DNA of 64,000 nucleotides from Deminuibacter soli (GTDB lineage Bacteria; Bacteroidota; Bacteroidia; Chitinophagales; Chitinophagaceae): NCBI RefSeq assembly GCF_003412455.1, contig NZ_QTJU01000001.1, positions 372,001 to 436,000 of the forward strand, read 5' to 3'. Shown piece by piece: positions 53,173 to 62,015 of this stretch (position 1 is its first letter; each line of letters starts with the position of its first letter). The notes under the pieces were generated by a model. It saw only the letters and a program-made list of their open reading frames with translations, ran no database searches and was not told where the DNA came from. The position numbers and the translations under genes were made by a program.

Positions 53173-54810
53173 TTAAGGCGTGCCGTATACCTTTTTACCG
53201 CCTGAATATGTGGCAATTACCTTTGTTTGCAGCACACTGGCTTCGGTCACTTCCATTAAATCCTGGTCAAGGATGGTGAAATCGGCTTTTTTACCTGCTT
53301 CGAGGCTGCCCACTTCTTTTTCGAGGAAATCGGCTTTGGCTGCCCAGATGGTCATACCCCGGATAGCCTGTTCGCGGCTCAGCGCGTTTTCAACCTGGAA
53401 ACCACCGTCGGGAAAACCTTTGGCGTCTTTGCGGAACACTGCGGCGAGATAGGTTTTGAAGGGAGAAATATCCTCTACCGGGAAATCGGTGCCCAATGGT
53501 ATCCAGCCATTCTGTTCGAGCAATTGTTTATAGGCGTAGGCAGTTTTTAAACGCTCTGCACCAAGTCTGTCAGCCGCCCAATACATATCGCTGGTGGCGT
53601 GCGTAGGTTGTACAGAAGGGATAATGGCAGCTTTCCCAAACAATGCCACATCATCCGGGTGAATGACCTGGGCATGTTCTATACGCCAGCGCTTATCGTT
53701 ACCGTGCTGTAGATACTTGTTGTAAATGGTGAGTATAACCCTGTTGCCCGAATCGCCGATGGCATGCGTGCACAGCTGGAAATCTGTTTTCGACAACATG
53801 GCTGCGACAGAATCAAAATGTGCCTGGCTGCTCAGTAAAAAGCCACCCCAGCCCGGTTTATCGGCATAAGGAGCAATTAAACAGGCGCCGCGGCTACCCA
53901 GTGCGCCGTCTGCATACACCTTCACACCTTTTACAAAAAGACGATCGGTTTTATAGGGGCCTTTATTAAGATAGTGCGCGTAGTTGGCGGAATCGTCACT
54001 CAACATGGCATACAGGCGCATGCTTAATTTACCTTCTTTTTGCAGCGTATCAATCATATCAATATCGTGGTACATCAGGCCGCAATCGGTAATGGTGGTA
54101 AGTCCTTGTGCAAAGCAGCGCTGCTGGGCAGCGATAAGCCATTTTTCGTACTCGGCCTTTTGGGGTGTGGGTATTTTGGATGATACGCGCCTTACTGCAT
54201 TATCTACCAGCACACCGGTTAATTTACCGTTGGCCATTTCAAACGTGCCACCGGCAATGGTTTCGCCGGGTTTTATACCGGCCAGTTCCAATGCTTTGGC
54301 ATTGGCAATGGCTGCATGGCCATCTATCCTTTCAAGCAGTACGGGTTTATCGGGGTACAATTGATTGAGTTGCTCATTGGTAGGAAAAGCCTTGCCGGGC
54401 CATTTGTTCTGGTCCCATCCCCTGCCGAGTATCCAGGCTTCTGACCCATGTTCTTTGGTAAACTGCTGCACACGCTGTACCACTTCATCGAATGAAGCTG
54501 AGCCATACAAGGCAACTGCAAACAACGATTGGCCATAACCCACAAAATGTGCATGTGCATCAATAAAACCGGGGTATACGAAGTGATGCTGCGCATCTGT
54601 TTTTTCTTTGGAATCGTACGCGGCCAGGATGGCGCTGTCGCTGCCGGTGGCCAGTATTTTACCATCTTTCACAGCCATGGCAGAGGCAGTGGAGAAACTG
54701 CTGTCCACCGTATAAATACGGGCATTGTACACAATTAAATCAGCCGCAGTGCGGGAATGGCAGGCAGCGAGCAAGCTCAATAAACAAACAGACAAAACGG
54801 GTAAGCGCAT
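53173..54810 (-). CDS. Amidohydrolase family lipoprotein (YtcJ-like)
   Basis: A 545-residue enzyme of the metal-dependent amidohydrolase superfamily. The lipobox LAAC gives Cys17, so it is membrane-anchored. FIDAHAHFVGYG carries the first metal ligands (His86, His88); ERIDGHAAIANAKALELAGI (about 165-184), ADGALGSRGACL, THAIGDSGNR and LGTDFPVEDISPF follow in the YtcJ order. Substrate is unknown for most of this group. The frame is open to 54918, but that stretch reads through a 7-bp tandem repeat (SPQLAARSSQL) and is not part of the gene. It is followed by ileS on the same strand after about 80 nt. Confidence 0.87.
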   Translation of the reverse strand: MRLPVLSVCLLSLLAACHSRTAADLIVYNARIYTVDSSFSTASAMAVKDGKILATGSDSAILAAYDSKEKTDAQHHFVYPGFIDAHAHFVGYGQSLFAVALYGSASFDEVVQRVQQFTKEHGSEAWILGRGWDQNKWPGKAFPTNEQLNQLYPDKPVLLERIDGHAAIANAKALELAGIKPGETIAGGTFEMANGKLTGVLVDNAVRRVSSKIPTPQKAEYEKWLIAAQQRCFAQGLTTITDCGLMYHDIDMIDTLQKEGKLSMRLYAMLSDDSANYAHYLNKGPYKTDRLFVKGVKVYADGALGSRGACLIAPYADKPGWGGFLLSSQAHFDSVAAMLSKTDFQLCTHAIGDSGNRVILTIYNKYLQHGNDKRWRIEHAQVIHPDDVALFGKAAIIPSVQPTHATSDMYWAADRLGAERLKTAYAYKQLLEQNGWIPLGTDFPVEDISPFKTYLAAVFRKDAKGFPDGGFQVENALSREQAIRGMTIWAAKADFLEKEVGSLEAGKKADFTILDQDLMEVTEASVLQTKVIATYSGGKKVYGTP

Positions 54811-54841
54811 AGCAATTGGTTGAAGCTGGAAGATAGAGAAA

Positions 54842-54941
54842 AGCTGCGAGCTACGAGCTGCAAGCTGCGGGCTTTTCGGTGGAATGCGCAGCCAGACCCA
54901 TTCGCTTCGATCATTCATTATTCACTATTGACTATTCACTG
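54842..54941. repeat. Two short-word repeat tracts before the amidohydrolase gene
   Basis: Four 7-bp units in tandem (AGCTGCG, AGCTACG, AGCTGCA, AGCTGCG; 54842-54869), then about 40 nt later a stretch of TCATTCATTATTCACT and ATTGACTATTCACT words (54911-54941). They fill most of the gap between hemJ and the amidohydrolase gene on the minus strand. Confidence 0.7.
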
Positions 54942-55484
54942 TTTCGAGCGCACGATCTTGTAAATTTTGATGGCGCTCATGAGCAGGATGATGAACAAAA
55001 TTAATCCTGCGAGGCCCCAAACGAAACTCATGCTTTGTTTTACTACAGCAAGCATTACGATGGCGATGAGGAAAATGGTAGCTACTTCATTCCATATGCG
55101 GAGCTGTTGCGAAGTGTAACGGAATATGCCATTGGATTGTTGTTTGAAAATTTTGTGCAGCGTGAAATGATATATGTACAGCAGTAAAACAAAAACCAGT
55201 TTTACCAGCAACCACCTGCCGGCCGGTTCAAACAATGCCTGGTACCAGTTGCCGGTAAATAAAACGGAAAGCCCCATGCATAAAGTGATCACTGCCGAGG
55301 GCCAGGTAATGCCGTACCACAGCCTTTTCATCATAATGCCAAACTGTTGTTGCAGCACGGCTTTTGCGGCTTCGGGCTGTGTGTTTGCTTCGGTGTTGTA
55401 GATAAACAACCTGGGCATATAAAACATACCGGCAAACCAGGTTACCACAAATATGATGTGTAAAGCTTTTAAGTAGGCGTACAT
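54936..55484 (-). CDS. hemJ: Protoporphyrinogen IX oxidase HemJ
   Basis: A 182-residue four-helix membrane protein that oxidises protoporphyrinogen IX to protoporphyrin IX. LKALHIIFVVTWFAGMFYMPRLFIYN (about 5-30) carries the conserved His9 and Arg, and GRWLLVKLVFVLLLYIYH (about 88-105) the conserved Lys; both are HemJ hallmarks. CopD-family membrane proteins look similar, but adjacency to hemH supports HemJ. It starts 22 nt after the hemH stop, so both are one operon. The stop overlaps the edge of a repeat tract. Confidence 0.88.
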   Translation of the reverse strand: MYAYLKALHIIFVVTWFAGMFYMPRLFIYNTEANTQPEAAKAVLQQQFGIMMKRLWYGITWPSAVITLCMGLSVLFTGNWYQALFEPAGRWLLVKLVFVLLLYIYHFTLHKIFKQQSNGIFRYTSQQLRIWNEVATIFLIAIVMLAVVKQSMSFVWGLAGLILFIILLMSAIKIYKIVRSKQ

Positions 55485-55506
55485 AATAATTGTTAAACGA
55501 TTGCAG

Positions 55507-56559
55507 TTATGCTAAAATCATTTCCTTGCTGCCTGCTTCTGCATATTCCTTCAGCCACTTTACTGCGGCATTTACCCAAAGCGGGTCTACATTCAGGCAT
55601 GGTATCAGCGTTAATTCTTCACCACCTGCTTCAATAAAAGATTCCTTACCCTGCATGGCGATTTCTTCGAGTGTTTCGAGGCAATCGCTTACAAAGGCAG
55701 GACAAACCACCAGCAGTTTCTTTACACCTTCTTTCGGCAGTTCCAGCAGGCGCTGTGCTGTATAAGGCAGCAGCCACTGATCGCGGCCCAGGCGCGACTG
55801 GAAGGTTTGCTCTACCTTTTCTTTCGGGAGATTCAACCTGTCGGCCGTAAGCTTCGTGGTTTGCATGGTTTGGTGGCGGTAACAGGTAGTGTGTGCCTGT
55901 GAAGGCACATTACAGCAATCATTCACCTTCAAACAATGGGCACCCGTCATATCGGTTTTCTGTACATGCCTTTCGGGAATGCCGTGGTAGCTGAACAGGA
56001 TTTTATCGTATGAGTTTCCTGCTACATAAGGGCGTATGCTTTCGCTCAGCGCTTGTATATAATCGGGGTTATTGTAAAACGGTTTAATGGTAGTGAGCTT
56101 AAAAGCGTAGTTGTGCTTTTTGTGTACCTCTTTCATATACTCCACTGCAGTTTCGTAGCTGCTCATGGCATAGTGCGGGTACAATGGGAAAAGAATCACC
56201 TCTTCCAGGCCGGGTACTTTCTTCAGCAGGTTTTCGTAAGCAGCCTGCGGCGTGGGGTTGCCGTAGCGCATGGCTATTTCAACCGGTTCGTCAAATTCAG
56301 GCTGAATGGCCTGTTGCAATTGTTCGGTTAAAACAATGAGCGGCGAACCGTTGGGCCACCAGATAGAGCGGTAAGCTTCGGCAGATTTGGGCGCGCGCAG
56401 CGGAACAATAAAACCGCGCACCAGTAAAGTGCGCAGCAGGAACGGCATATCAATCACCTTGCCGTCCATTAAAAATTCGTTCAGGTAACGGCGAACATCC
56501 TTCACTTCTGTTGAATCGGGAGAACCCAGGTTCATTAAAATTATTCCTCGCTTAGCCAT
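55507..56559 (-). CDS. hemH: Ferrochelatase
   Basis: A 350-residue enzyme inserting ferrous iron into protoporphyrin IX, the last step of protoheme synthesis. MAKRGIILMNLGSPDSTEVKDVRRYLNEFL is the standard N-terminus (positions 1-30). ILFSYHGIPERHVQKTD contains the metal-handling His, and the C-terminal FVSDCLETLEEIAMQG the second metal-side residues. I start at 56559; the frame is open to 56649 but without family sequence. It pairs with hemJ downstream. A TATTTTTG element lies at 56578-56585 on the minus strand. Confidence 0.96.
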   Translation of the reverse strand: MAKRGIILMNLGSPDSTEVKDVRRYLNEFLMDGKVIDMPFLLRTLLVRGFIVPLRAPKSAEAYRSIWWPNGSPLIVLTEQLQQAIQPEFDEPVEIAMRYGNPTPQAAYENLLKKVPGLEEVILFPLYPHYAMSSYETAVEYMKEVHKKHNYAFKLTTIKPFYNNPDYIQALSESIRPYVAGNSYDKILFSYHGIPERHVQKTDMTGAHCLKVNDCCNVPSQAHTTCYRHQTMQTTKLTADRLNLPKEKVEQTFQSRLGRDQWLLPYTAQRLLELPKEGVKKLLVVCPAFVSDCLETLEEIAMQGKESFIEAGGEELTLIPCLNVDPLWVNAAVKWLKEYAEAGSKEMILA

Positions 56560-56679
56560 GCTTACATTTTGTGCGTGCAAAAATAGGTTTAAATCAGCTA
56601 TAAAGGGAACAGCGTTGCGTATATATGACAATAGCGTGAAAATTGCCACAGGATTAACTGATTCTACCTAATTTGCCGC

Positions 56680-58899
56680 ATGTTTTTACCTGACGGCACC
56701 AATCAGCGTTTTGCCCTTGCAGCGCAATTTGTTCAATACACCAACACCCACCTGTTTATTACGGGTAAGGCCGGTACGGGTAAAACTACCTTCCTGCGTT
56801 ATATACGCGAGCATAGCAACAAAAAAATGGTGATTGTTGCGCCCACCGGTGTTGCAGCCATGAATGCAGGCGGTGTTACCATCCACTCTTTTTTCACCAT
56901 TCCGCCCGGATTGTTTGTACCTGGCAACAGTAATGAATTTAACAAACCCGGCATGGCGGTGTTGAACGAGCAATCGCTTTTTAAGCATGCGCGCTTCAAC
57001 AGCGAAAAAAGAAAATTGCTGCAGGAGCTGGAATTGCTGGTGATTGATGAAGCATCGATGGTGCGTGCAGACTTGCTCGATGCCATGGATGTCGTGATGC
57101 GCTACTACCGGGGCAAACAGGATATTCCGTTTGGTGGTGTGCAGGTGTTATTTATTGGTGATCTTTTCCAGCTATCACCCGTAGCAGGCAACGAAGAATG
57201 GGAAGTACTGCGCAATTTTTACCAGGGGCCTTATTTTTTTGATGCCCACGCAGTGCGGCAATCGCCCCCGGTAGTGATTGAACTGGAAAAAATTTACCGC
57301 CAGCGCGATCATACGTTTATCAACCTGCTGAATAATATACGGCACAACCAGGCCGGCGCGGCAGACCTGGATTTTTTGCAAACCCGCTTCCTGCCAGGAT
57401 TTGAAGCACCTGCAGACAAGCCTTATATTACGCTTACCACGCACAATTACCGGGCAGATGCCATTAACCAAAGCGAGCTGGATAAACTGCCTTCCACCGT
57501 GCATGAATTTGCTGCGGAAATAAAAGGCGATTTCAGTGAAAAATCATTGCCGGCGGATAAAACATTGTATTTAAAAGAGGGCGCGCAGATAATTTTTATC
57601 CGCAACGACAAGGGAGAAGCACGCCGTTTTTATAATGGCAAAATTGCGCAGATCTCGTCTATCAAAGAAGGGGAAGTGTATGTAAAATTCCCGGGATCTG
57701 AAGAGGAAATGCTGCTGGAGCGTGAGGTTTGGCGCAACATACGCTACGCATTGAACCCGGAAAAAAATGTAATTGAAGAAGAAGAAATAGGCTCGTTTGC
57801 GCAATATCCCATACGCCTTGCATGGGCCATTACCATTCACAAAAGCCAGGGTTTAACATTTGAACGCGCCATTGTAGATGCAGGTGCCGCCTTTGCGCCA
57901 GGCCAGGTGTATGTTGCACTGAGCCGGCTTACATCACTGGAAGGATTGGTGCTGCAATCGCGCATTTACCCGGAAAGCATACGTACCGACGAGCGCATTG
58001 TGCAATACACGCGGCAGGCGCAAACCGACGAAAGCATTTTGCAGGATATACTGGCCAAAGCGCAGCAAACTTACCTGTATCATACGTTGCTGCAGCATTT
58101 TAGTCTGGACACGCTGGCAACAGCCTGGCAGGAATTGTTCGACAGTTATGCACACCGCCAGATGCCTGACAAGGCCAATGCAGCCGTATGGGCGCAAAAA
58201 ATATTAACGCAGCTGCTTACCCTGCAGGATACAGCCACCAAATTCAACAAACAAATAGCCTGGCTGGTAGCCACACAGGCGCCTGTAACCCAGCTGCAGC
58301 AACGCATTGAAGCCGCAGGCACTTATTTTACACCTGCGCTGCAAAACATCGCCGCACAACTCAAAACGCATATTGATGAAATCATCATCAAACAAAAAAT
58401 ACAGGCTTATTATAAAGACCTGGTAGCGCTTCGCGCGCTGGTGCAACGCAAGCAGCAGCAGTTACAGCAGGCCGCACAACTGGCCGCAGGCATTGCCAGG
58501 GGCGAGCAGGCAGGCTCATTACTCGGCGCTGTAAGTACTGCGCAGGCAGCTGCAACGCCCGATGAAGACACGCAGGTACTGGGCAAAGGCAGCAGTAAAA
58601 ACATTAGCCTGCAACTGTTTAAATCGGGCAAAAACATCGCTGAAATTGCCGCAGCACGTGGCATGGCAACAAGCACTATTGAAACACATTTAACTTCATT
58701 TATTACCTCGGGAGAAATACAGCTGCACGAATTATTAACGGAAGAAAAAACTGCAGTACTGCTGGATGTGGTGACAAAAAACAGCGACAAAACACTTTCC
58801 GAGCTTAAAGAACTATTGGACGACAGTTATACTTATGCAAACATCCGCGCAGCAATGGCACACGTTGCATTGCAGCAGCACACAAAGCCGCAGCCTTAA
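56680..58899 (+). CDS. Pif1/RecD-like superfamily 1B DNA helicase
   Basis: A 739-residue helicase. Residues 1 to about 430 hold all motor motifs: Walker A ITGKAGTGKTT (27-37), VAPTGVAAMNAGG with VTIHSFF, Walker B LLVIDEASM (about 122), FIGDLFQLSPV, EKIYRQRD, and AITIHKSQGLTFERAIVD (about 385) with YVALSRLTSLEG. The rest is a helix-rich, Gln-rich region (about 450-600), a linker, and two helix-turn-helix-like units (NISLQLFKSGKNIAEIAAARGMA... and LSELKELLDDSYTYANIRAAM). This C-terminal arrangement recalls the helicase-associated HTH of RecQ-like proteins. It probably acts in DNA repair or fork restart. It sits between hemH and hemA, but no link to heme is implied. Confidence 0.88.
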   Translation: MFLPDGTNQRFALAAQFVQYTNTHLFITGKAGTGKTTFLRYIREHSNKKMVIVAPTGVAAMNAGGVTIHSFFTIPPGLFVPGNSNEFNKPGMAVLNEQSLFKHARFNSEKRKLLQELELLVIDEASMVRADLLDAMDVVMRYYRGKQDIPFGGVQVLFIGDLFQLSPVAGNEEWEVLRNFYQGPYFFDAHAVRQSPPVVIELEKIYRQRDHTFINLLNNIRHNQAGAADLDFLQTRFLPGFEAPADKPYITLTTHNYRADAINQSELDKLPSTVHEFAAEIKGDFSEKSLPADKTLYLKEGAQIIFIRNDKGEARRFYNGKIAQISSIKEGEVYVKFPGSEEEMLLEREVWRNIRYALNPEKNVIEEEEIGSFAQYPIRLAWAITIHKSQGLTFERAIVDAGAAFAPGQVYVALSRLTSLEGLVLQSRIYPESIRTDERIVQYTRQAQTDESILQDILAKAQQTYLYHTLLQHFSLDTLATAWQELFDSYAHRQMPDKANAAVWAQKILTQLLTLQDTATKFNKQIAWLVATQAPVTQLQQRIEAAGTYFTPALQNIAAQLKTHIDEIIIKQKIQAYYKDLVALRALVQRKQQQLQQAAQLAAGIARGEQAGSLLGAVSTAQAAATPDEDTQVLGKGSSKNISLQLFKSGKNIAEIAAARGMATSTIETHLTSFITSGEIQLHELLTEEKTAVLLDVVTKNSDKTLSELKELLDDSYTYANIRAAMAHVALQQHTKPQP

Positions 58900-59169
58900 G
58901 CAAGCCATGTTCCACGAATAAAGAAAAAGTAATACAGACACCAGTTTCTGTTAATCAGGAACCACAAAATCCAAGCGATTACTTGTTTATTTAAAAACCA
59001 CCGAAAATGATGTACAACGCACGTTTTTTTTGTGTAATATCCGCGGGATTACAGGGTTAAACATGACAGAGAAATGACAGAATACGCTTTATTTTCCTTC
59101 TTTTTATGCAACCCCTGAAGCTACCTTTGCGTAAGTAATTAAGCAGGGTTAAGTACAACAGGCAAGCAC
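58900..59169. other. 270-nt gap before the heme operon
   Basis: No gene is visible. A T8 run lies near 59021-59028, not preceded by a clear stem. TACCTTTG at 59122-59129 fits the phylum -7 consensus for the hemA operon, but the upstream TTG element is missing at the usual distance. Confidence 0.45.
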
Positions 59170-60360
59170 ATGGATTTCAACCACTTTTTTATAGCAGGGA
59201 TCAACTACAAGAAAACGGATGCTTCGAGCAGAGGCCAGTTTGCCATACAACCTGACCAGTACACTTCTCTTTTACAAAAGGCAGCGTTGCAGGGCATCCA
59301 GGAAGTTTTTGTTTTAAGCACATGTAACCGCACAGAGATTTATGGAATGGCGCAACATGCAGGCGAGCTGGTTCAGCTGCTTTGCAATGAAACCACCGCA
59401 ACCATGGAATCTTTTGAAGAGTTGTGTTACATTAAACAGGGAAAAGCAGCGGCCGAACATTTGTTTGCTGTAGCTGCCGGTCTCGATTCGCAGATACTTG
59501 GTGATTATGAAATTGTTGGTCAGCTGAAACAGGCGGCCAAGTTTTCGAAAGACCAGGGCTGCATCGGTACTTACCTTGACCGTTTGCTCAACATTGTATT
59601 GCAATCCTCCAAAGCTATCAGGACAAACACTGCACTCAGCGGCGGCACTGTTTCTGTTTCCTTTGCTGCCATACAGTTTCTGAAAGATCATGTGGCCGAT
59701 ATCAGCGAAAAAGAAATACTGGTACTTGGTACCGGTAAAATTGGCCGCAATACCTGCAAAAACCTGGTTGATTACCTGGGCACCACCAATATCACCCTGA
59801 TTAACCGCACCGAAGCGCGTGCAGAAGAGCTGGCGAAAGAACTGAAACTGCGCCATGCATCGTACAGCTACATGGATGCAGCAGTAGCCAAGGCAGATAT
59901 TGTAATTGTAGCCACCAATGCTGAGCAGCCCGTTATCACAACCGCACAGCTGCAGCACAGCAATCCCAAAATACTCATCGATTTATCTATCCCCAATAAC
60001 GTAGCGCCTTCTGCAAAATCACTTGCACACATTACACTGGTGAATGTGGATGACCTCTCCAAAATAAACGACGCCACGCTGCAAAAACGTTTGGCTGAAG
60101 TGCCTAAGGCAAAAGCAATTATTGCCGAGCACATGGAAGAGTTCAGGGAATGGTACAACATGCGCAAAAACGTTCCGCTGATCAAAGCAGTTAAGCAAAA
60201 ACTGATGGACATGCAGCAGAACGGTGAACCCGGGCTGGTAGAAGATGAGGCCATACAGAAAGTGATTAACAACATGGCCCTGAAAATGCGCAAGCAGCCC
60301 AATCCCGGCTGTGATTATATCGGAGCCATCACAGATTATATTACCGGCCGCGTTAACTAG
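59170..60360 (+). CDS. hemA: Glutamyl-tRNA reductase
   Basis: A 396-residue NADPH enzyme reducing glutamyl-tRNA to glutamate-1-semialdehyde, the first committed step of the C5 tetrapyrrole pathway. FVLSTCNRTEIYG holds the catalytic Cys52. GLDSQILGDYEIVGQ (about 107-121), the nucleotide fold VLGTGKIGRNTCKNL (about 190) and the C-terminal dimerisation helix region follow. An insert-free, normal length. It heads the hemA-hemC-hemD-hemE operon, with 10 nt to hemC. Confidence 0.96.
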   Translation: MDFNHFFIAGINYKKTDASSRGQFAIQPDQYTSLLQKAALQGIQEVFVLSTCNRTEIYGMAQHAGELVQLLCNETTATMESFEELCYIKQGKAAAEHLFAVAAGLDSQILGDYEIVGQLKQAAKFSKDQGCIGTYLDRLLNIVLQSSKAIRTNTALSGGTVSVSFAAIQFLKDHVADISEKEILVLGTGKIGRNTCKNLVDYLGTTNITLINRTEARAEELAKELKLRHASYSYMDAAVAKADIVIVATNAEQPVITTAQLQHSNPKILIDLSIPNNVAPSAKSLAHITLVNVDDLSKINDATLQKRLAEVPKAKAIIAEHMEEFREWYNMRKNVPLIKAVKQKLMDMQQNGEPGLVEDEAIQKVINNMALKMRKQPNPGCDYIGAITDYITGRVN

Positions 60361-60370
60361 CAGAACCCGC

Positions 60371-61306
60371 ATGTCAAAAATTTTAAGAATTGGTACCCGT
60401 GACAGTCAGTTAGCCGTTTGGCAAGCCACCCTGGTGCAGCAGCAGTTGTTACAGCTGGGTGTGCAAAGCGAGCTGGTGTACATAAAAAGCGAAGGCGATA
60501 TTGACCTGGTAACCCCGCTGTACGCCATTGGCGTGCAGGGCGTGTTTACCCGTACGCTGGATGCAGCCTTACTCGGCAATAAAATTGATATTGCCGTACA
60601 CTCAATGAAAGATGTGCCAACCCAACTGGCACAGGGCATACAACAGGCCGCTGTATTACAGCGCGCCAGTTACAAAGACCTGCTGGTATTTAAAGGCGAT
60701 ACTTCTTTTTTAAACGATGCACAAAGCACCGCAGTTATTGCTACCAGCAGCATACGCCGTAAAGCCCAGTGGCTTAGCCGTTACCCCAACCACACCATCG
60801 AAAACCTGCGCGGCAATGTAAACACCCGTTTACAGAAAGTAGCGCAAAACCCATGGAACGGCGCCATTTTCGCGGCAGCCGGCCTGGAGCGCATTGCTGT
60901 TCGCCCGGCCGAATCAATTGAGCTGGATTGGATGCTGCCTGCACCTGCGCAAGGCGCCATTATGGTGGTTTGCCGTGAAAACGATACTGCAGCTGCAGCA
61001 GCCTGCGCACCGTTACATCACCCCGCAACAGCCATTTGTACCCGTATTGAGCGCGATTTTCTGAAAACACTGATGGGTGGTTGCTCTACCCCTATCAGCG
61101 CACTGGCACAGATACAAAATGACACCCTTTATTTTGAAGGAAATATTTTTTCGCTGGACGGCAAACAAAAAGCAGAAACAAAGAAATCAGTACCTTATAC
61201 CCCCGAAAACCCGCAGTTAACCACCCTTGGCACAGATGCTGCCAGGGAAGTATTGGCTGCCGGCGGAAAAACAATAGCCGAAGCGATACGCAATGCCACA
61301 GTCTAA
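60371..61306 (+). CDS. hemC: Hydroxymethylbilane synthase
   Basis: A 311-residue porphobilinogen deaminase, joining four porphobilinogen units into hydroxymethylbilane. RIGTRDSQLAVWQA at the N-terminus, IDIAVHSMKDVPTQL (about 76-90), ATSSIRRKAQWL (about 125) and the cofactor cysteine Cys238 in LMGGCSTPISA, which carries the dipyrromethane, are all present. ATG 60371 is 10 nt after the hemA stop; the frame is open to 60311 inside hemA. Its last 14 nt overlap hemD. Confidence 0.96.
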   Translation: MSKILRIGTRDSQLAVWQATLVQQQLLQLGVQSELVYIKSEGDIDLVTPLYAIGVQGVFTRTLDAALLGNKIDIAVHSMKDVPTQLAQGIQQAAVLQRASYKDLLVFKGDTSFLNDAQSTAVIATSSIRRKAQWLSRYPNHTIENLRGNVNTRLQKVAQNPWNGAIFAAAGLERIAVRPAESIELDWMLPAPAQGAIMVVCRENDTAAAAACAPLHHPATAICTRIERDFLKTLMGGCSTPISALAQIQNDTLYFEGNIFSLDGKQKAETKKSVPYTPENPQLTTLGTDAAREVLAAGGKTIAEAIRNATV

Positions 61307-61997
61307 AGTAAACATATTGTGTACACGCGCGCTCGATATGCAGCTGGTACAAAAAGCAGCACACAAAAATATCGGGATCGACGTAACCACATTTATTGAA
61401 ACCATTCCTGTACGCACAGAAGAAGTCGCTACACTGGTACAGCAATATTCACTGCAAAATATTGTCGTTGTTTTCACCAGCATGAGCGCGGTAGAAGCCG
61501 TGATTATGCAGCTGAACATTAAACCCAACTGGCAGATTTTCTGCATGGGCGGTGTTACCAAAGACCTGGTGATCGATTTTTTTGGCAATGCCGCTATCAT
61601 TGGCACTGCGCGCAATGCCACTGTGCTGGCCGAAAAAATCGCCTCGCACGAGCACATTAAAAAAGTCGTGTTCTTTTGCGGCGAACAACGCCTCGACGAT
61701 TTACCCGAGCTGCTGCACCACCACCAGATTGAAGTGGTAGAAACAGTGGTATACATGACCCTGCAAACACCACAGCTCATCGAAAAAAATTACGACGCCG
61801 TGATTTTTTTCAGTCCGAGTGCAGTACACAGCTTTTTTTCCATGAACACCATTCCCATTACGGTAGTGTTGTTTGCCATTGGCAAAACCACGGCAGCCAC
61901 CATTCAAACCTATTGCACCAATAAGGTGGTAATAAGCGAATGGCCCGGCAGGGAACAGATGATTGACCTTGCCATACAGTATTTTACCCAGCAATAA
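61293..61997 (+). CDS. hemD: Uroporphyrinogen-III synthase
   Basis: A 234-residue two-lobed enzyme that closes hydroxymethylbilane to uroporphyrinogen III with ring D inversion. This family varies strongly in sequence; supportive features are the alpha/beta pattern, IVVFTSMSAVEAVI (about 50-63), FCMGGVTKDLVIDFFG, YDAVIFFSPSAVHSFFS (about 167-183) and FAIGKTTAATIQTY. Position between hemC (14-nt overlap, suggesting translational coupling) and hemE is the strongest evidence. Confidence 0.9.
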   Translation: MPQSKVNILCTRALDMQLVQKAAHKNIGIDVTTFIETIPVRTEEVATLVQQYSLQNIVVVFTSMSAVEAVIMQLNIKPNWQIFCMGGVTKDLVIDFFGNAAIIGTARNATVLAEKIASHEHIKKVVFFCGEQRLDDLPELLHHHQIEVVETVVYMTLQTPQLIEKNYDAVIFFSPSAVHSFFSMNTIPITVVLFAIGKTTAATIQTYCTNKVVISEWPGREQMIDLAIQYFTQQ

Positions 61998-62015
61998 AGC
62001 ATCAAACCAAGGCAT

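Noticed and set aside
54811-54918. Longer start for the amidohydrolase
   Set aside because: The extra codons are translated repeat sequence, and the lipoprotein signal begins at 54810.
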